A stretch of 64,000 bases of DNA from Cyclobacterium qasimii M12-11B (GTDB taxonomy: Bacteria; Bacteroidota; Bacteroidia; Cytophagales; Cyclobacteriaceae). The position numbers and the translations under genes are program-made. Under the pieces are notes generated by a model that worked only from the letters and a program-made list of their open reading frames with translations, made no database searches and was not told where the DNA came from. Each line of letters opens with the position of its first letter. Positions within the stretch are counted from its first letter, which is position 1. Location of the stretch: positions 17,992 to 81,991 of the forward strand of contig NZ_ATNM01000074.1 in the NCBI RefSeq assembly GCF_000427295.1, in the 5' to 3' direction. Shown in pieces: positions 1 through 8,216 of the stretch.

Positions 1-2
1 AG

Positions 3-1865
3 ACCGGAGCTTTGCTCTTTAGAAATAGGTACAATGACGCATTTGCTAACCGTGTGGCATTTTATAAACTTATTGGTGCAGGTAAGATTAGTTATGCTAC
101 TGATCGGTCGAAGTTTATTGGAAGAAATAGGAACCTTTCCAATCCCCAGGCATTGAACCGACTGGATCTTAAAGATAAAATAAGTACAGGTCATGACACT
201 TGCGCTGGTTTGCAAGGAAAATTTAGCTTGTTGGAAGGTGAAGAAAGAGAGATTGCGTTCTTGATTGGTAGTGGTGAAGACACCGAGACAGCCATTCAAC
301 TCAATCAAAAATTTATAGACCTGAATTCAATTAATCAATCTTTTGACCAAATAAAAGAATATTGGAATGAGATAATAAATAAGGTGCAGGTGCAGACCCC
401 GGATGAGGCCCTTAATCTTCTTGCTAATGGCTGGCTTACCTATCAAACCATCGCTGCCAGGTTATTTGCTCGTAGCGGTTTTTATCAATCTGGTGGAGCC
501 TTTGGTTTCAGGGATCAGATACAGGATGTGCTGTCCTTATTACACAACAAACCTGAACTTGCAAGAGAACAAATACTTTTGAATGCTTCCCGACAATTTA
601 AAGAAGGAGATGTTCAACATTGGTGGCATCCCCCAGAAGGACGAGGTGTGCGTACAAAATGTTCTGACGATCTCTTATGGCTGCCATTTGTTGTCTATAG
701 ATACATTAATGCTACAGGAGATTTAAAAATCCTGAATGAGCAAACAGGATTTTTAGAATCCAGATCCTTGCCTGATGGAGAAGACTCCCTTTATGAATTA
801 CCAATGAGTGGAAGCTTAATTGCTGACCTTTACCACCATTGTCGACTTGCTATAAAACATAGTCTTCATTTTGGTAAAAATGGCTTGCCTTTAATGGGCT
901 CTGGCGATTGGAATGACGGAATGGATCAGGTAGGAAATAAAGGTATAGGAGAAAGCGTTTGGCTGGCATTTTTCTTTTATGATATTCTTTTGAATTTTGA
1001 AAAAGTCGCCATTAAATATGGTGATACAGAATTTGCAGCAATCTGTAAACAAGAGGCTATTCGCCTACAAGCCAATATCGAGTTATCTGCCTGGGACGGT
1101 GAATGGTATAAACGCGCCTGGTTTGACGATGGTACACCTCTTGGATCAAAAATTAATAATGAATGCCGAATTGATGCGATTTCTCAAAGCTGGTCTGTAC
1201 TGACCGGAGCTGCTCCTGAAGCAAGGAGAAATCAAGCCATGGATTCTTTAAATAAATACTTGGTGAATAGAGATATTAATATAATCCAGCTTCTTGACCC
1301 ACCCTTTGATAAATCTGATTTGAACCCGGGATACATAAAAGGATATGTACCAGGGGTAAGGGAGAATGGAGGTCAGTATTCTCATGCAGCTATCTGGACC
1401 TTAATGGCATTTGCAGCCCTTGGTGACAGGAAGACTACCTATGAACTCTTTAGCCTGGTACAACCTGTAAATCACGCCTTAAATCCGATGGATGTACAGG
1501 TTTACAAAGTGGAGCCTTATGTGATGGCTGCGGATGTTTACGCCAATGAAACCCATCGGGGACGTGGTGGATGGACTTGGTACACAGGTTCCTCTGGATG
1601 GATGAATCAATTTATTATTGGGTCTCTTCTTGGCATGGAACTCCTGGTGGACCAACTTAAATTCACTCCTTGCTATCCTGAGGAATGGCCTTCTATTACG
1701 ATCAAATACCAGTATAAAAATTCTACTTATAGAATCACTGTATTTCAGGAGAAGCATATTAAAGAATCATGGTGGAAAATGGAAAATGACGAGGGTAAAG
1801 GAAATAGTCTGCCCTTAAAAGAGGATGGTTTGGAACATGAGGTTGAGGTTCATGTTTTGATTTAA
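3..1865 (+). CDS. GH94-family protein, C-terminal part (cyclic beta-glucan synthase/cellobiose phosphorylase-like), cut by window edge
   Basis: The frame is open to the left edge, so the N-terminus lies outside the window; the TTG at 12 is unlikely to be the true start. The visible 617 residues carry GH94 (formerly GT36) hallmarks: GFRDQIQDVL near residue 165, GSGDWNDGM near residue 300, whose second Asp is the expected general acid, and RGRGGWTWYTGSSGW near residue 515. Known members are inverting phosphorylases of beta-glucosides and the C-terminal domain of NdvB-type cyclic beta-1,2-glucan synthases. The end of an (alpha/alpha)6 barrel plus C-terminal beta domain fits the visible part. Which family applies depends on whether a GT84 or membrane region lies upstream. 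Nothing else in the window belongs to the same pathway. Confidence 0.85.
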   Translation, partial: TGALLFRNRYNDAFANRVAFYKLIGAGKISYATDRSKFIGRNRNLSNPQALNRLDLKDKISTGHDTCAGLQGKFSLLEGEEREIAFLIGSGEDTETAIQLNQKFIDLNSINQSFDQIKEYWNEIINKVQVQTPDEALNLLANGWLTYQTIAARLFARSGFYQSGGAFGFRDQIQDVLSLLHNKPELAREQILLNASRQFKEGDVQHWWHPPEGRGVRTKCSDDLLWLPFVVYRYINATGDLKILNEQTGFLESRSLPDGEDSLYELPMSGSLIADLYHHCRLAIKHSLHFGKNGLPLMGSGDWNDGMDQVGNKGIGESVWLAFFFYDILLNFEKVAIKYGDTEFAAICKQEAIRLQANIELSAWDGEWYKRAWFDDGTPLGSKINNECRIDAISQSWSVLTGAAPEARRNQAMDSLNKYLVNRDINIIQLLDPPFDKSDLNPGYIKGYVPGVRENGGQYSHAAIWTLMAFAALGDRKTTYELFSLVQPVNHALNPMDVQVYKVEPYVMAADVYANETHRGRGGWTWYTGSSGWMNQFIIGSLLGMELLVDQLKFTPCYPEEWPSITIKYQYKNSTYRITVFQEKHIKESWWKMENDEGKGNSLPLKEDGLEHEVEVHVLI

Positions 1866-2142
1866 CTCTGGCGCTAAAATATGGTAAGAAAAACATTAAG
1901 TCAGCCTACCCTGGTAGCTCCATGGTGATACGAAAATAGAAACGAGTGGTGGGTTTTGAAGCCATTTTATCAGGTAATAAAATGGCTATTGTTTATTTTA
2001 GGATCAAACACAATTGGTTGCTTAATCTTAAATGAAAATTGCTTAAATAGTATATTTCTAGGGATTATTAGTTATATTTTTGAAGAAATGGCATTTGATG
2101 TTAATTTTATTTTGTTAAATTTAGAAAAGGAAAATTTGATAA

Positions 2143-3156
2143 ATGAGTCATTATTTTGAAACCATACCCTTTGAATCTTTAGATGGCTTCCAGTGTGACT
2201 TGAAGCATCTACTGTCTCCCTCTGCAACAAAAGGGCCTGTTTTATTGGTGCATGGTGCAGGGGTTAGTAGTAATATATTCAATCCTCCTTCCAGCAATAA
2301 TATTATTCATGCGCTAGCAGAAGCGGGTTATGATGTTTGGTTAGAAAACTGGAGAGGCAGTGTTGACTTTGAACCAAATGAGTGGAATTTAGATCAGGTA
2401 GCGCTAAATGATCATCCCGCAGCAGTAAGAAAGGTTGTCGAACGCACGGGATCAAAAGAAATAATGGCAATTATTCACTGCCAGGGAAGCACCAGTTTTA
2501 TGATATCCTCCATACTTGGGCTCATCCCTGAGGTGAAATTAATTATTAGCAATGCGGTTTCCTTACATCCCGTAGTGCCTTTTTACTCTAAAATCAAACT
2601 GAAATTGCTGGTGCCCCTTGTAAGCAAATTCTTTAAATACCTGGATCCACAATGGGGATTGAGAGCCCCTGATTTTAAATCTGAAATGATCTTAAGGGTA
2701 GTGAAAGCAACGCATTGGGAAAAGGATTCTATGGTCGGTAAAATGGTCAGCTTTACCTATGGATCGGGTTTTCCAGCATTATGGGAGCTTGACAATATTG
2801 ATGACAAAACCAAAGATTGGATACAATATGAGTTTGCACATGTTCCACTAAGCTTTTTTTCACACATGCAAAAGTGTGTTGCAAATGGCGCATTGATCCG
2901 ACATGAAGAGGGTGCAGGAGGTTATACTGAAAAGGCTCCAATGACGAAGGCAAGGTTCGTATTGTTTGCAGGTAAGAAGAATAAATGCTTTTTACCCCAA
3001 AGTCAGGAGAACACTTTTGAATACCTGAATAAATTACAACCAGGGTTACATAAATTGTACTTATTAGAGGATTACAGTCACTTGGATGTGTTTTTTGGAA
3101 AAAACGCACATAAGGATGTATTCCCTAAAATGATAAATGAACTTGAACTTGGATGA
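2143..3156 (+). CDS. alpha/beta hydrolase with Cys at the nucleophile elbow
   Basis: This 337-residue alpha/beta hydrolase has the oxyanion strand VLLVHGAG (residues 33-40) and a nucleophile elbow reading I-H112-C113-Q-G-S, so Cys113 occupies the usual Ser position of G-x-S-x-G. The likely catalytic His is His313 in YSHLD. No signal peptide is seen. An AAGGAAAA ribosome site precedes the ATG by about ten bases. It opens a tight seven-gene plus-strand run ending with a GMC oxidoreductase. From family knowledge, similar hydrolase domains occur fused to cholesterol-oxidase-like GMC proteins; here the domain is a separate protein. The likely substrate is a lipid or sterol ester or an acyl thioester, which is inference. 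Confidence 0.8.
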   Translation: MSHYFETIPFESLDGFQCDLKHLLSPSATKGPVLLVHGAGVSSNIFNPPSSNNIIHALAEAGYDVWLENWRGSVDFEPNEWNLDQVALNDHPAAVRKVVERTGSKEIMAIIHCQGSTSFMISSILGLIPEVKLIISNAVSLHPVVPFYSKIKLKLLVPLVSKFFKYLDPQWGLRAPDFKSEMILRVVKATHWEKDSMVGKMVSFTYGSGFPALWELDNIDDKTKDWIQYEFAHVPLSFFSHMQKCVANGALIRHEEGAGGYTEKAPMTKARFVLFAGKKNKCFLPQSQENTFEYLNKLQPGLHKLYLLEDYSHLDVFFGKNAHKDVFPKMINELELG

Positions 3157-3165
3157 TAAGCCATT

Positions 3166-4050
3166 ATGCCCCCAAAAAGAATTAAAAAATATACCGGTAG
3201 ATATGCATTGGTAGATGGTATTCCCTATACCATGCCTGTAAGCTCAACAGAATCCCCAGCCTTAATGGCAGGATTTTCCTGCGATTGGGAAAAAGCCAAC
3301 GCCCTTTTGCCTGGAAATGAAATTCATGCCATGAAATTGCCCAATGGCCGGGCAGCATTGATGATAACCATTATCAATTACCTTGATACAAGTATTGGTA
3401 AATACATAGAATACAGCATTGCTATCGCTTGTACCCATGGATCAAAACCAGCCCCTAGAATTTTAAATACCCTTTTATTGGGGCATTACGGTACTGGGCA
3501 ATACATTTTGGATCTTCCAGTAAGCAGTGAGATATCGGTAAAGGGAGGAAAAGGGATATGGGGAATGCCCAAGCACAAAGCCAACCTTGATTTTATAGTC
3601 ACCGAAGACAAAGTGACAAGTCAGTACGAAAAGGATGGGCAGTTTGCTTTCAGAATAGAAATTAATAAACCCAAATCTCCTTCGATCAAGCTAAAAGTAG
3701 GGGCAACCAATTACTGCAGGTTTAGGAATATGCTTATGGCATCCTATATTTATTTTGAATCAAAGGCAGGGATTAATCTACTGGGAAAGGCGAAAGGAAG
3801 TCTTTTTATTGGAGATCATCCTAAAGTAGCCGCTTTAAAGCATATCGATATCAATCCAGATCCCTTTTTTACCACTTTTATGCCCAAAACCAATGGGATA
3901 TTGGATGATCATTTCGATTCCTGGTTTATGACATATGATGAACCACCGGAAGTTATGACCGAAGGTTTAGAGTCCGTTTACCCACTTGGATATACAGAGG
4001 ATTGGCTACCAGCCCCATCTATCTCTGATTATGAAAAATTTCGTATTTAA
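3166..4050 (+). CDS. acetoacetate decarboxylase-fold protein
   Basis: The 294-residue protein matches the acetoacetate decarboxylase (ADC) superfamily. The segment GGKGIWGMPKHKA (about 127-139) lines up with the ADC active-site stretch around YPKKLG; Lys136 is at the position of the Schiff-base lysine (Lys115 in the clostridial enzyme), while the neighbouring second Lys is replaced by His137. Losing that Lys, which lowers the pKa in true ADC, suggests a different reaction, such as a decarboxylase, aldolase-type or lyase activity on a beta-keto acid. It lies 9 bp after the hydrolase gene and is probably co-transcribed. The soluble cytoplasmic location is inferred from the lack of signal or membrane segments. 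Confidence 0.75.
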   Translation: MPPKRIKKYTGRYALVDGIPYTMPVSSTESPALMAGFSCDWEKANALLPGNEIHAMKLPNGRAALMITIINYLDTSIGKYIEYSIAIACTHGSKPAPRILNTLLLGHYGTGQYILDLPVSSEISVKGGKGIWGMPKHKANLDFIVTEDKVTSQYEKDGQFAFRIEINKPKSPSIKLKVGATNYCRFRNMLMASYIYFESKAGINLLGKAKGSLFIGDHPKVAALKHIDINPDPFFTTFMPKTNGILDDHFDSWFMTYDEPPEVMTEGLESVYPLGYTEDWLPAPSISDYEKFRI

Positions 4051-4064
4051 AAATTTAATTTAAG

Positions 4065-4561
4065 ATGAGTCCCTTAAAAAAACATTATTAGATATCAATA
4101 ATGCCTACATCTTCTTTTGTTCCTCTATTTATTTAGGAATGTTCTGGTCATTGCATTATTTCTGGTTTCCGAATTATCCAAAAACCTTGAACCTTACCAA
4201 TTATTATGATGCCATTATACCTCAAACGGACCTGGCGACAAAATTCTTCTTTGTGTCTATTCCCATAATGGCCATAGCTTTGGTGATCATGCTGATTACG
4301 GAATGGAAATCTGGACTTAGGTGGGTTCCTATTGCTTGGATTCCGGGACTTTTAGCCCCTGTATTGATTCAGCAACTCTATATTGAAGATGTTAATAACC
4401 AGTTTAAAGCAGGCCTAACGGATGAAGGCACCTTGCAAGCATTGCTTTCTGAATGGATGTGGCTAAATGACCTTCGCTGGATCATCCTTACTATAATGTG
4501 GCTAATAACGATGTATTTCTTTATTGCCAAAGCTAAAAGCAAAAACCAAAACAATGGATGA
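4065..4561 (+). CDS. small four-helix membrane protein, frame interrupted at an A7 run
   Basis: The uninterrupted frame starts only at ATG 4139 (140 residues), and that ATG lacks a properly spaced ribosome site and cuts into a hydrophobic segment. An ATG at 4065 reads MSPLKK and then meets a stop, but adding one A to the A7 run (4076-4082), or a -1 slip there, joins it to the downstream frame. The result is 165 residues with a basic N-terminus and four predicted membrane helices (about 15-36, 55-75, 81-103, 139-158). No family was recognised. It lies between the ADC-like gene and a second small membrane protein, which it overlaps by 8 bp. The product may be a membrane anchor or electron-transfer partner of the operon, which is inference. 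Confidence 0.65.
4076..4082 (+). other. A7 run at the frame break (heptamer A AAA AAA)
   Basis: Read from ATG 4065 the phase is TTA AAA AAA CAT, so the seven As form an X XXY YYZ slippery heptamer. A -1 slip continues with ACA TTA TTA GAT into the long downstream frame. A one-base deletion or a base-calling error in the run would look the same. Confidence 0.5.
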
Positions 4562-4967
4562 GAAAAAAATATTAGGTTTATCCTTCCGGTACACAGAATT
4601 GCTAGTGGTATTAATAGCGTTTATAACACTGGTCTCTGGTGTAGCCCAAATGCTGGCACCGTCATTTATGCTTGATTTTATCGGCAAGGAAGTCCCTACA
4701 CCTTCCTCAGCTCATTTCTTTGCAATTGTAGGTATGTTCATGGCGCTCTTTGGTGGAATGGTGCTGCATGCTGTTTACAGTTCGATAACCAATAAACAGG
4801 TTATGTTATGGGCGTCACTTCAAAAGTTTGGAGCATTTATAGCGGTAAGTATTGGCGTGTTTAACGGTTTGTTTTCGATCCTGGCCATGTCTGTAGCCAT
4901 TTTTGATCTTTTCTCAGGAGTTGTTTTCATTGTCTATTTGAGAGTGCTCAATGCTTCCACTACTTAA
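4554..4967 (+). CDS. small membrane protein, unknown family
   Basis: The ATG at 4554 overlaps the stop of the previous gene and gives 137 residues beginning MDEKKILGLSF; an upstream ATG at 4524 in the same frame would add ten Lys-rich residues and is less likely. Four hydrophobic segments are seen (about 12-37, 50-75, 80-104, 108-130), with a short polar loop containing GKEVPTPSSAH between the first two. The shape resembles four-helix DUF4345-like or DoxX-like proteins, but no family is claimed. Overlapping translation with the upstream membrane protein suggests that the two act together in the GMC operon. Confidence 0.7.
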   Translation: MDEKKILGLSFRYTELLVVLIAFITLVSGVAQMLAPSFMLDFIGKEVPTPSSAHFFAIVGMFMALFGGMVLHAVYSSITNKQVMLWASLQKFGAFIAVSIGVFNGLFSILAMSVAIFDLFSGVVFIVYLRVLNASTT

Positions 4968-5044
4968 CAGGCCTTTTATCTATGTACGCATTCTGTTAAT
5001 TTAAAACAGAAATAAAAGGGTCAAAATTTAACGTAACAATCAGG

Positions 5045-6490
5045 ATGTTAATTAATAACCAACAAAATGACAAACACCCAAAACGAACATTAATATTAGC
5101 CGGTGGGGGGATGCGTGTTGCTTATCAGGCTGGTGTTATGAAAGCGTTGGAGGAAGAAGCGCTCGTCTTTTCTCATGCAGATGGTGCTTCCGGGGGTATT
5201 TTCAACGCAGCCATGCTGGCTTCAGGTCATCCTGTAGATAAAATTATTAAAAAGTGGAAGTCATTAAACTTCAATCATTTTACCTCACTAATAAGCCTTA
5301 AAGAATACTTTACCCCTTGGAAACTCAGAGCCTTGGGCGATGCTGATGGGATTAGGGACAAGATCTTACCACATTTTGAGGTAAGTGTACCAAAGATCAA
5401 AGAATTGAAATTACCAGTTACTTTTTCAGTTTGTAATTTCACAAAGAAGACGGTAGATACGATTTTGACAGATCAGCTAGAAGAAAATCATTTGTTGGCT
5501 GGCGTTTCTTTACCCATCCTAATGCCGGCCCTAAAAATCAAGAATGATTGGTTTATTGATGCAGTTTGGATAAAGGATGCCAACTTGTTGGAAGCCGTCA
5601 AAAGAGGAGCAGAGGACATTTGGCTTATTTGGGGAATTGGCAATTATCCTGCCTATTTACCCGGTTCTCTTAATCAATATGTTCACTCTATAGAAATGAG
5701 CGCTAATGGTGCCTTGTTTGAAGAATTTGAACAAATTAAATGGATAAATAAACTTATAGAACTTGGGCATTCTCCCTTTGGCCAAACCAGGCCTATTCAA
5801 GTATTTATAATAAAACCAAAACTACCCTTACCACTTGATCCTGAATTGTTTCTAAAGAAAATAACAGCAAGATCCCTTATTAATATGGGTTATCAGGATA
5901 CAAAAAAGTACCTCCAAGAGAAACCTGAAAATGGGGATTCTCTTGATTTCAGGGCTACGCAGACGACTAATTCTGGTGATTATATATGCCTGCCCATGAA
6001 ATTCTCAGGAAAGCTTGTACTAAAGGACAAAAACCATCAAGTTGATTTCTATATTTTTCTGCGCAAAACCATAGTGAATGGAGTGGAAACCATGGAAGCT
6101 TTTTCCAGTCTCTATTTGAAAGCTATTGAACAGGAAATCATTGGTGGACTTACCAAGGTTACAGTGAACGGAAAAGCTTCCGGTGAAACATTGATAGAGA
6201 TTGAAACCAATATGAGCTACAATGAAAAGGACTATTTGTTAAAGGCTGATTTGCGCTGCTCAAACCCTTGGTCCTGGTTAATGGGGCTTGCTTTTAAATC
6301 TGTAGAGGTAAAGGTTTATTCATTAATAGGAGAAGAGGAAATAGTTTTCATGGAAGGAAAGCTCCACCAATCCTTTTTCTCTAGAATTAAAGGGGTAGGC
6401 CTGAGTTTGGCCAAAAAGAAAAGCGGTTCAAATGGGGGCATAGGATTTAAATTTGGAATGATAAAAAAAATATTACAAAATGAAGTTTGA
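5045..6490 (+). CDS. patatin-like phospholipase
   Basis: The 481-residue protein has the patatin signature: oxyanion loop G20-G21-G22-M-R24, nucleophile elbow G47-A-S49-G-G51, and a catalytic-dyad Asp in FIDAVW (Asp172, replacing the common DGG/DGA form). The patatin domain covers about residues 13-290. About 170 further residues form a beta-rich C-terminal region of unknown role. Patatins hydrolyse acyl esters of phospholipids or neutral lipids. No signal peptide is evident. The stop overlaps the start of the metallophosphoesterase gene by 11 bp, supporting co-translation. In this operon it could release fatty acids or lysolipids that the downstream oxidoreductase handles, which is inference. 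Confidence 0.88.
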   Translation: MLINNQQNDKHPKRTLILAGGGMRVAYQAGVMKALEEEALVFSHADGASGGIFNAAMLASGHPVDKIIKKWKSLNFNHFTSLISLKEYFTPWKLRALGDADGIRDKILPHFEVSVPKIKELKLPVTFSVCNFTKKTVDTILTDQLEENHLLAGVSLPILMPALKIKNDWFIDAVWIKDANLLEAVKRGAEDIWLIWGIGNYPAYLPGSLNQYVHSIEMSANGALFEEFEQIKWINKLIELGHSPFGQTRPIQVFIIKPKLPLPLDPELFLKKITARSLINMGYQDTKKYLQEKPENGDSLDFRATQTTNSGDYICLPMKFSGKLVLKDKNHQVDFYIFLRKTIVNGVETMEAFSSLYLKAIEQEIIGGLTKVTVNGKASGETLIEIETNMSYNEKDYLLKADLRCSNPWSWLMGLAFKSVEVKVYSLIGEEEIVFMEGKLHQSFFSRIKGVGLSLAKKKSGSNGGIGFKFGMIKKILQNEV

Positions 6491-8216
6491 GAGAAAACCA
6501 ATGGTCAATTGGTATGACCCTAAGCAGTTGGCGTTCACAAGTGTCAAAACAGTGTTGTCATCCGTTTTCGGTAATTTTGCAGATAGAAGAGAGCTACAAG
6601 CTGCACTCGATCAGGAAACCAAGCCGTTTGATTATTCCCAGAAAGAGGAATTATGGTTTGACTATATCTCTGACTTAGGTGATGGATTTAACCCCACTTT
6701 TACGCTTGCCAAGTTATTGGCCAGAGATACTTTAACGCTTCGGGGAAAAACCGTGAAAAGGGGTGATATTTTGATAATGGGTGGTGATGAAGTTTACCCT
6801 ACTCCTGAAAATATTGAATATGACAATAGGCTAAGAGGGCCTTATGCAGCTGCTTTTCCTAAGAATAAAATAAATAGTGTCAGGCCAGATGTTTTTGCTA
6901 TCCCTGGCAACCATGATTGGTATGATGGATTGACAAATTTTCTAAGACTATTTACACAAAAGCGTTCCCTTGGCAATTGGAAAACCCAACAGAAACGAAG
7001 TTATTTTGCACTCAAATTACCCTATGATTATTGGATAATAGCGATTGATATCCAATTGAATGCTGATATTGATTTTCCTCAAATTTGCTATTTTAAAGAA
7101 ATGGCAAAAGAGCATTTTAACGCCAATAGTAAGGTGATTTTGTGTACCTCAGAACCTTCCTGGGTTTACAAATCATTTGACCTGGAAAATGGCTCCTTTG
7201 ATCGGCTTCAGTTTTTTATTGACAAGGTTCTCTTAGGTCAAGGAGATAAAGATTACGAGGAGAAAAATAAGAATATAAATATTGAGGTCATTTTAACAGG
7301 AGATTTACACCATTATGCGAGGTATGAAACGGTAAAGGATGAAGCCAAGCCCTGTCAATTGATAACAGCAGGAGGCGGTGGTGCCTTCATGCATCCAACC
7401 CATACCTTGAAAGAAGAAATAAATGGCATCCATAACAGGAAGGCCAAACTGGAAAAGACCTTCCCGCCAAAATCCAGTTCGGTCAAGCTAAGCTTATTGA
7501 ACCTGGCGTTTCCATTTTTTAGCCGAACAATGCTGTTGTTTTTCGGTATTTACAATGTTTTTACTTCCTATATACTTCAAACGAGGATGACAGATGACAC
7601 CACCTTGATGGAAAACCTGTCCAGTTACAATCTGTTTAACAATGAGCTTCCAGAGATAGTTAATGCCATAAGTAACACTTTACTACATTTTCCCACGGCA
7701 CTATTTCTCAACCTTTTGTTATTTGTGGGTATTGTAATGTTTACAGATACCAGTTCGGGTAAAAAGAACCTAAATTATATTGCTGGAGTCATTCATGGCC
7801 TTTTACATTTGGTCAATTTTTATTTTCTCCTATGGCTCTTTTCCTACCTTAACCTTAATGTTTGGAATATGGGGGTTGATGAAGGATTAACCATATTGCT
7901 ATTTAGTGCTGAAATGATTCTTTTTGGTGGGCTATTCAGCTGTTTCTTTTTCGGTCTTTATTTGACCATAAGTGTTGTGCTACTAAAAAACCACATTACA
8001 GAAGCATCCTCCTCCTACCGTTGGGAGGGGTACAAGAACTTTTTAAGAATTTCAATTGATAAGGAGGGGCTAACCATTTACCCTATTGGGGTGAAGAAAG
8101 TAGTTAGCAATTGGAAGCAAGTTGGGGCTGAGGACAAACCACATTTTGAGGGTGGCCCCATAAATTATGAATTGATAGAGGACCCTATATTTATAAAAAA
8201 TGAAAAAATTAGCTAA
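6480..8216 (+). CDS. metallophosphoesterase with C-terminal membrane helices
   Basis: This 578-residue protein has a calcineurin-like domain: D65-L-G-D68, GGD103EVY, GNH145D146 and GD275LHH278 match the metal-binding blocks. The first block is D-x-G where D-x-H is usual, and the mid-domain His motif seems replaced by SEPSW, so the metal site may be atypical. From about residue 335 on there are five or six hydrophobic segments, so the enzyme is membrane-attached. It overlaps the patatin by 11 bp and the GMC gene by 17 bp, so the three are almost certainly translated together. A phosphate ester of a lipid or isoprenoid is the plausible substrate, inferred from context. Confidence 0.85.
   Translation: MKFERKPMVNWYDPKQLAFTSVKTVLSSVFGNFADRRELQAALDQETKPFDYSQKEELWFDYISDLGDGFNPTFTLAKLLARDTLTLRGKTVKRGDILIMGGDEVYPTPENIEYDNRLRGPYAAAFPKNKINSVRPDVFAIPGNHDWYDGLTNFLRLFTQKRSLGNWKTQQKRSYFALKLPYDYWIIAIDIQLNADIDFPQICYFKEMAKEHFNANSKVILCTSEPSWVYKSFDLENGSFDRLQFFIDKVLLGQGDKDYEEKNKNINIEVILTGDLHHYARYETVKDEAKPCQLITAGGGGAFMHPTHTLKEEINGIHNRKAKLEKTFPPKSSSVKLSLLNLAFPFFSRTMLLFFGIYNVFTSYILQTRMTDDTTLMENLSSYNLFNNELPEIVNAISNTLLHFPTALFLNLLLFVGIVMFTDTSSGKKNLNYIAGVIHGLLHLVNFYFLLWLFSYLNLNVWNMGVDEGLTILLFSAEMILFGGLFSCFFFGLYLTISVVLLKNHITEASSSYRWEGYKNFLRISIDKEGLTIYPIGVKKVVSNWKQVGAEDKPHFEGGPINYELIEDPIFIKNEKIS

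Noticed and set aside
1956..2159. Open frame of 67 residues between the GH94 gene and the hydrolase gene
   Set aside because: It is AT-rich, has no ribosome site or family features, and overlaps the start of the well-supported hydrolase gene.
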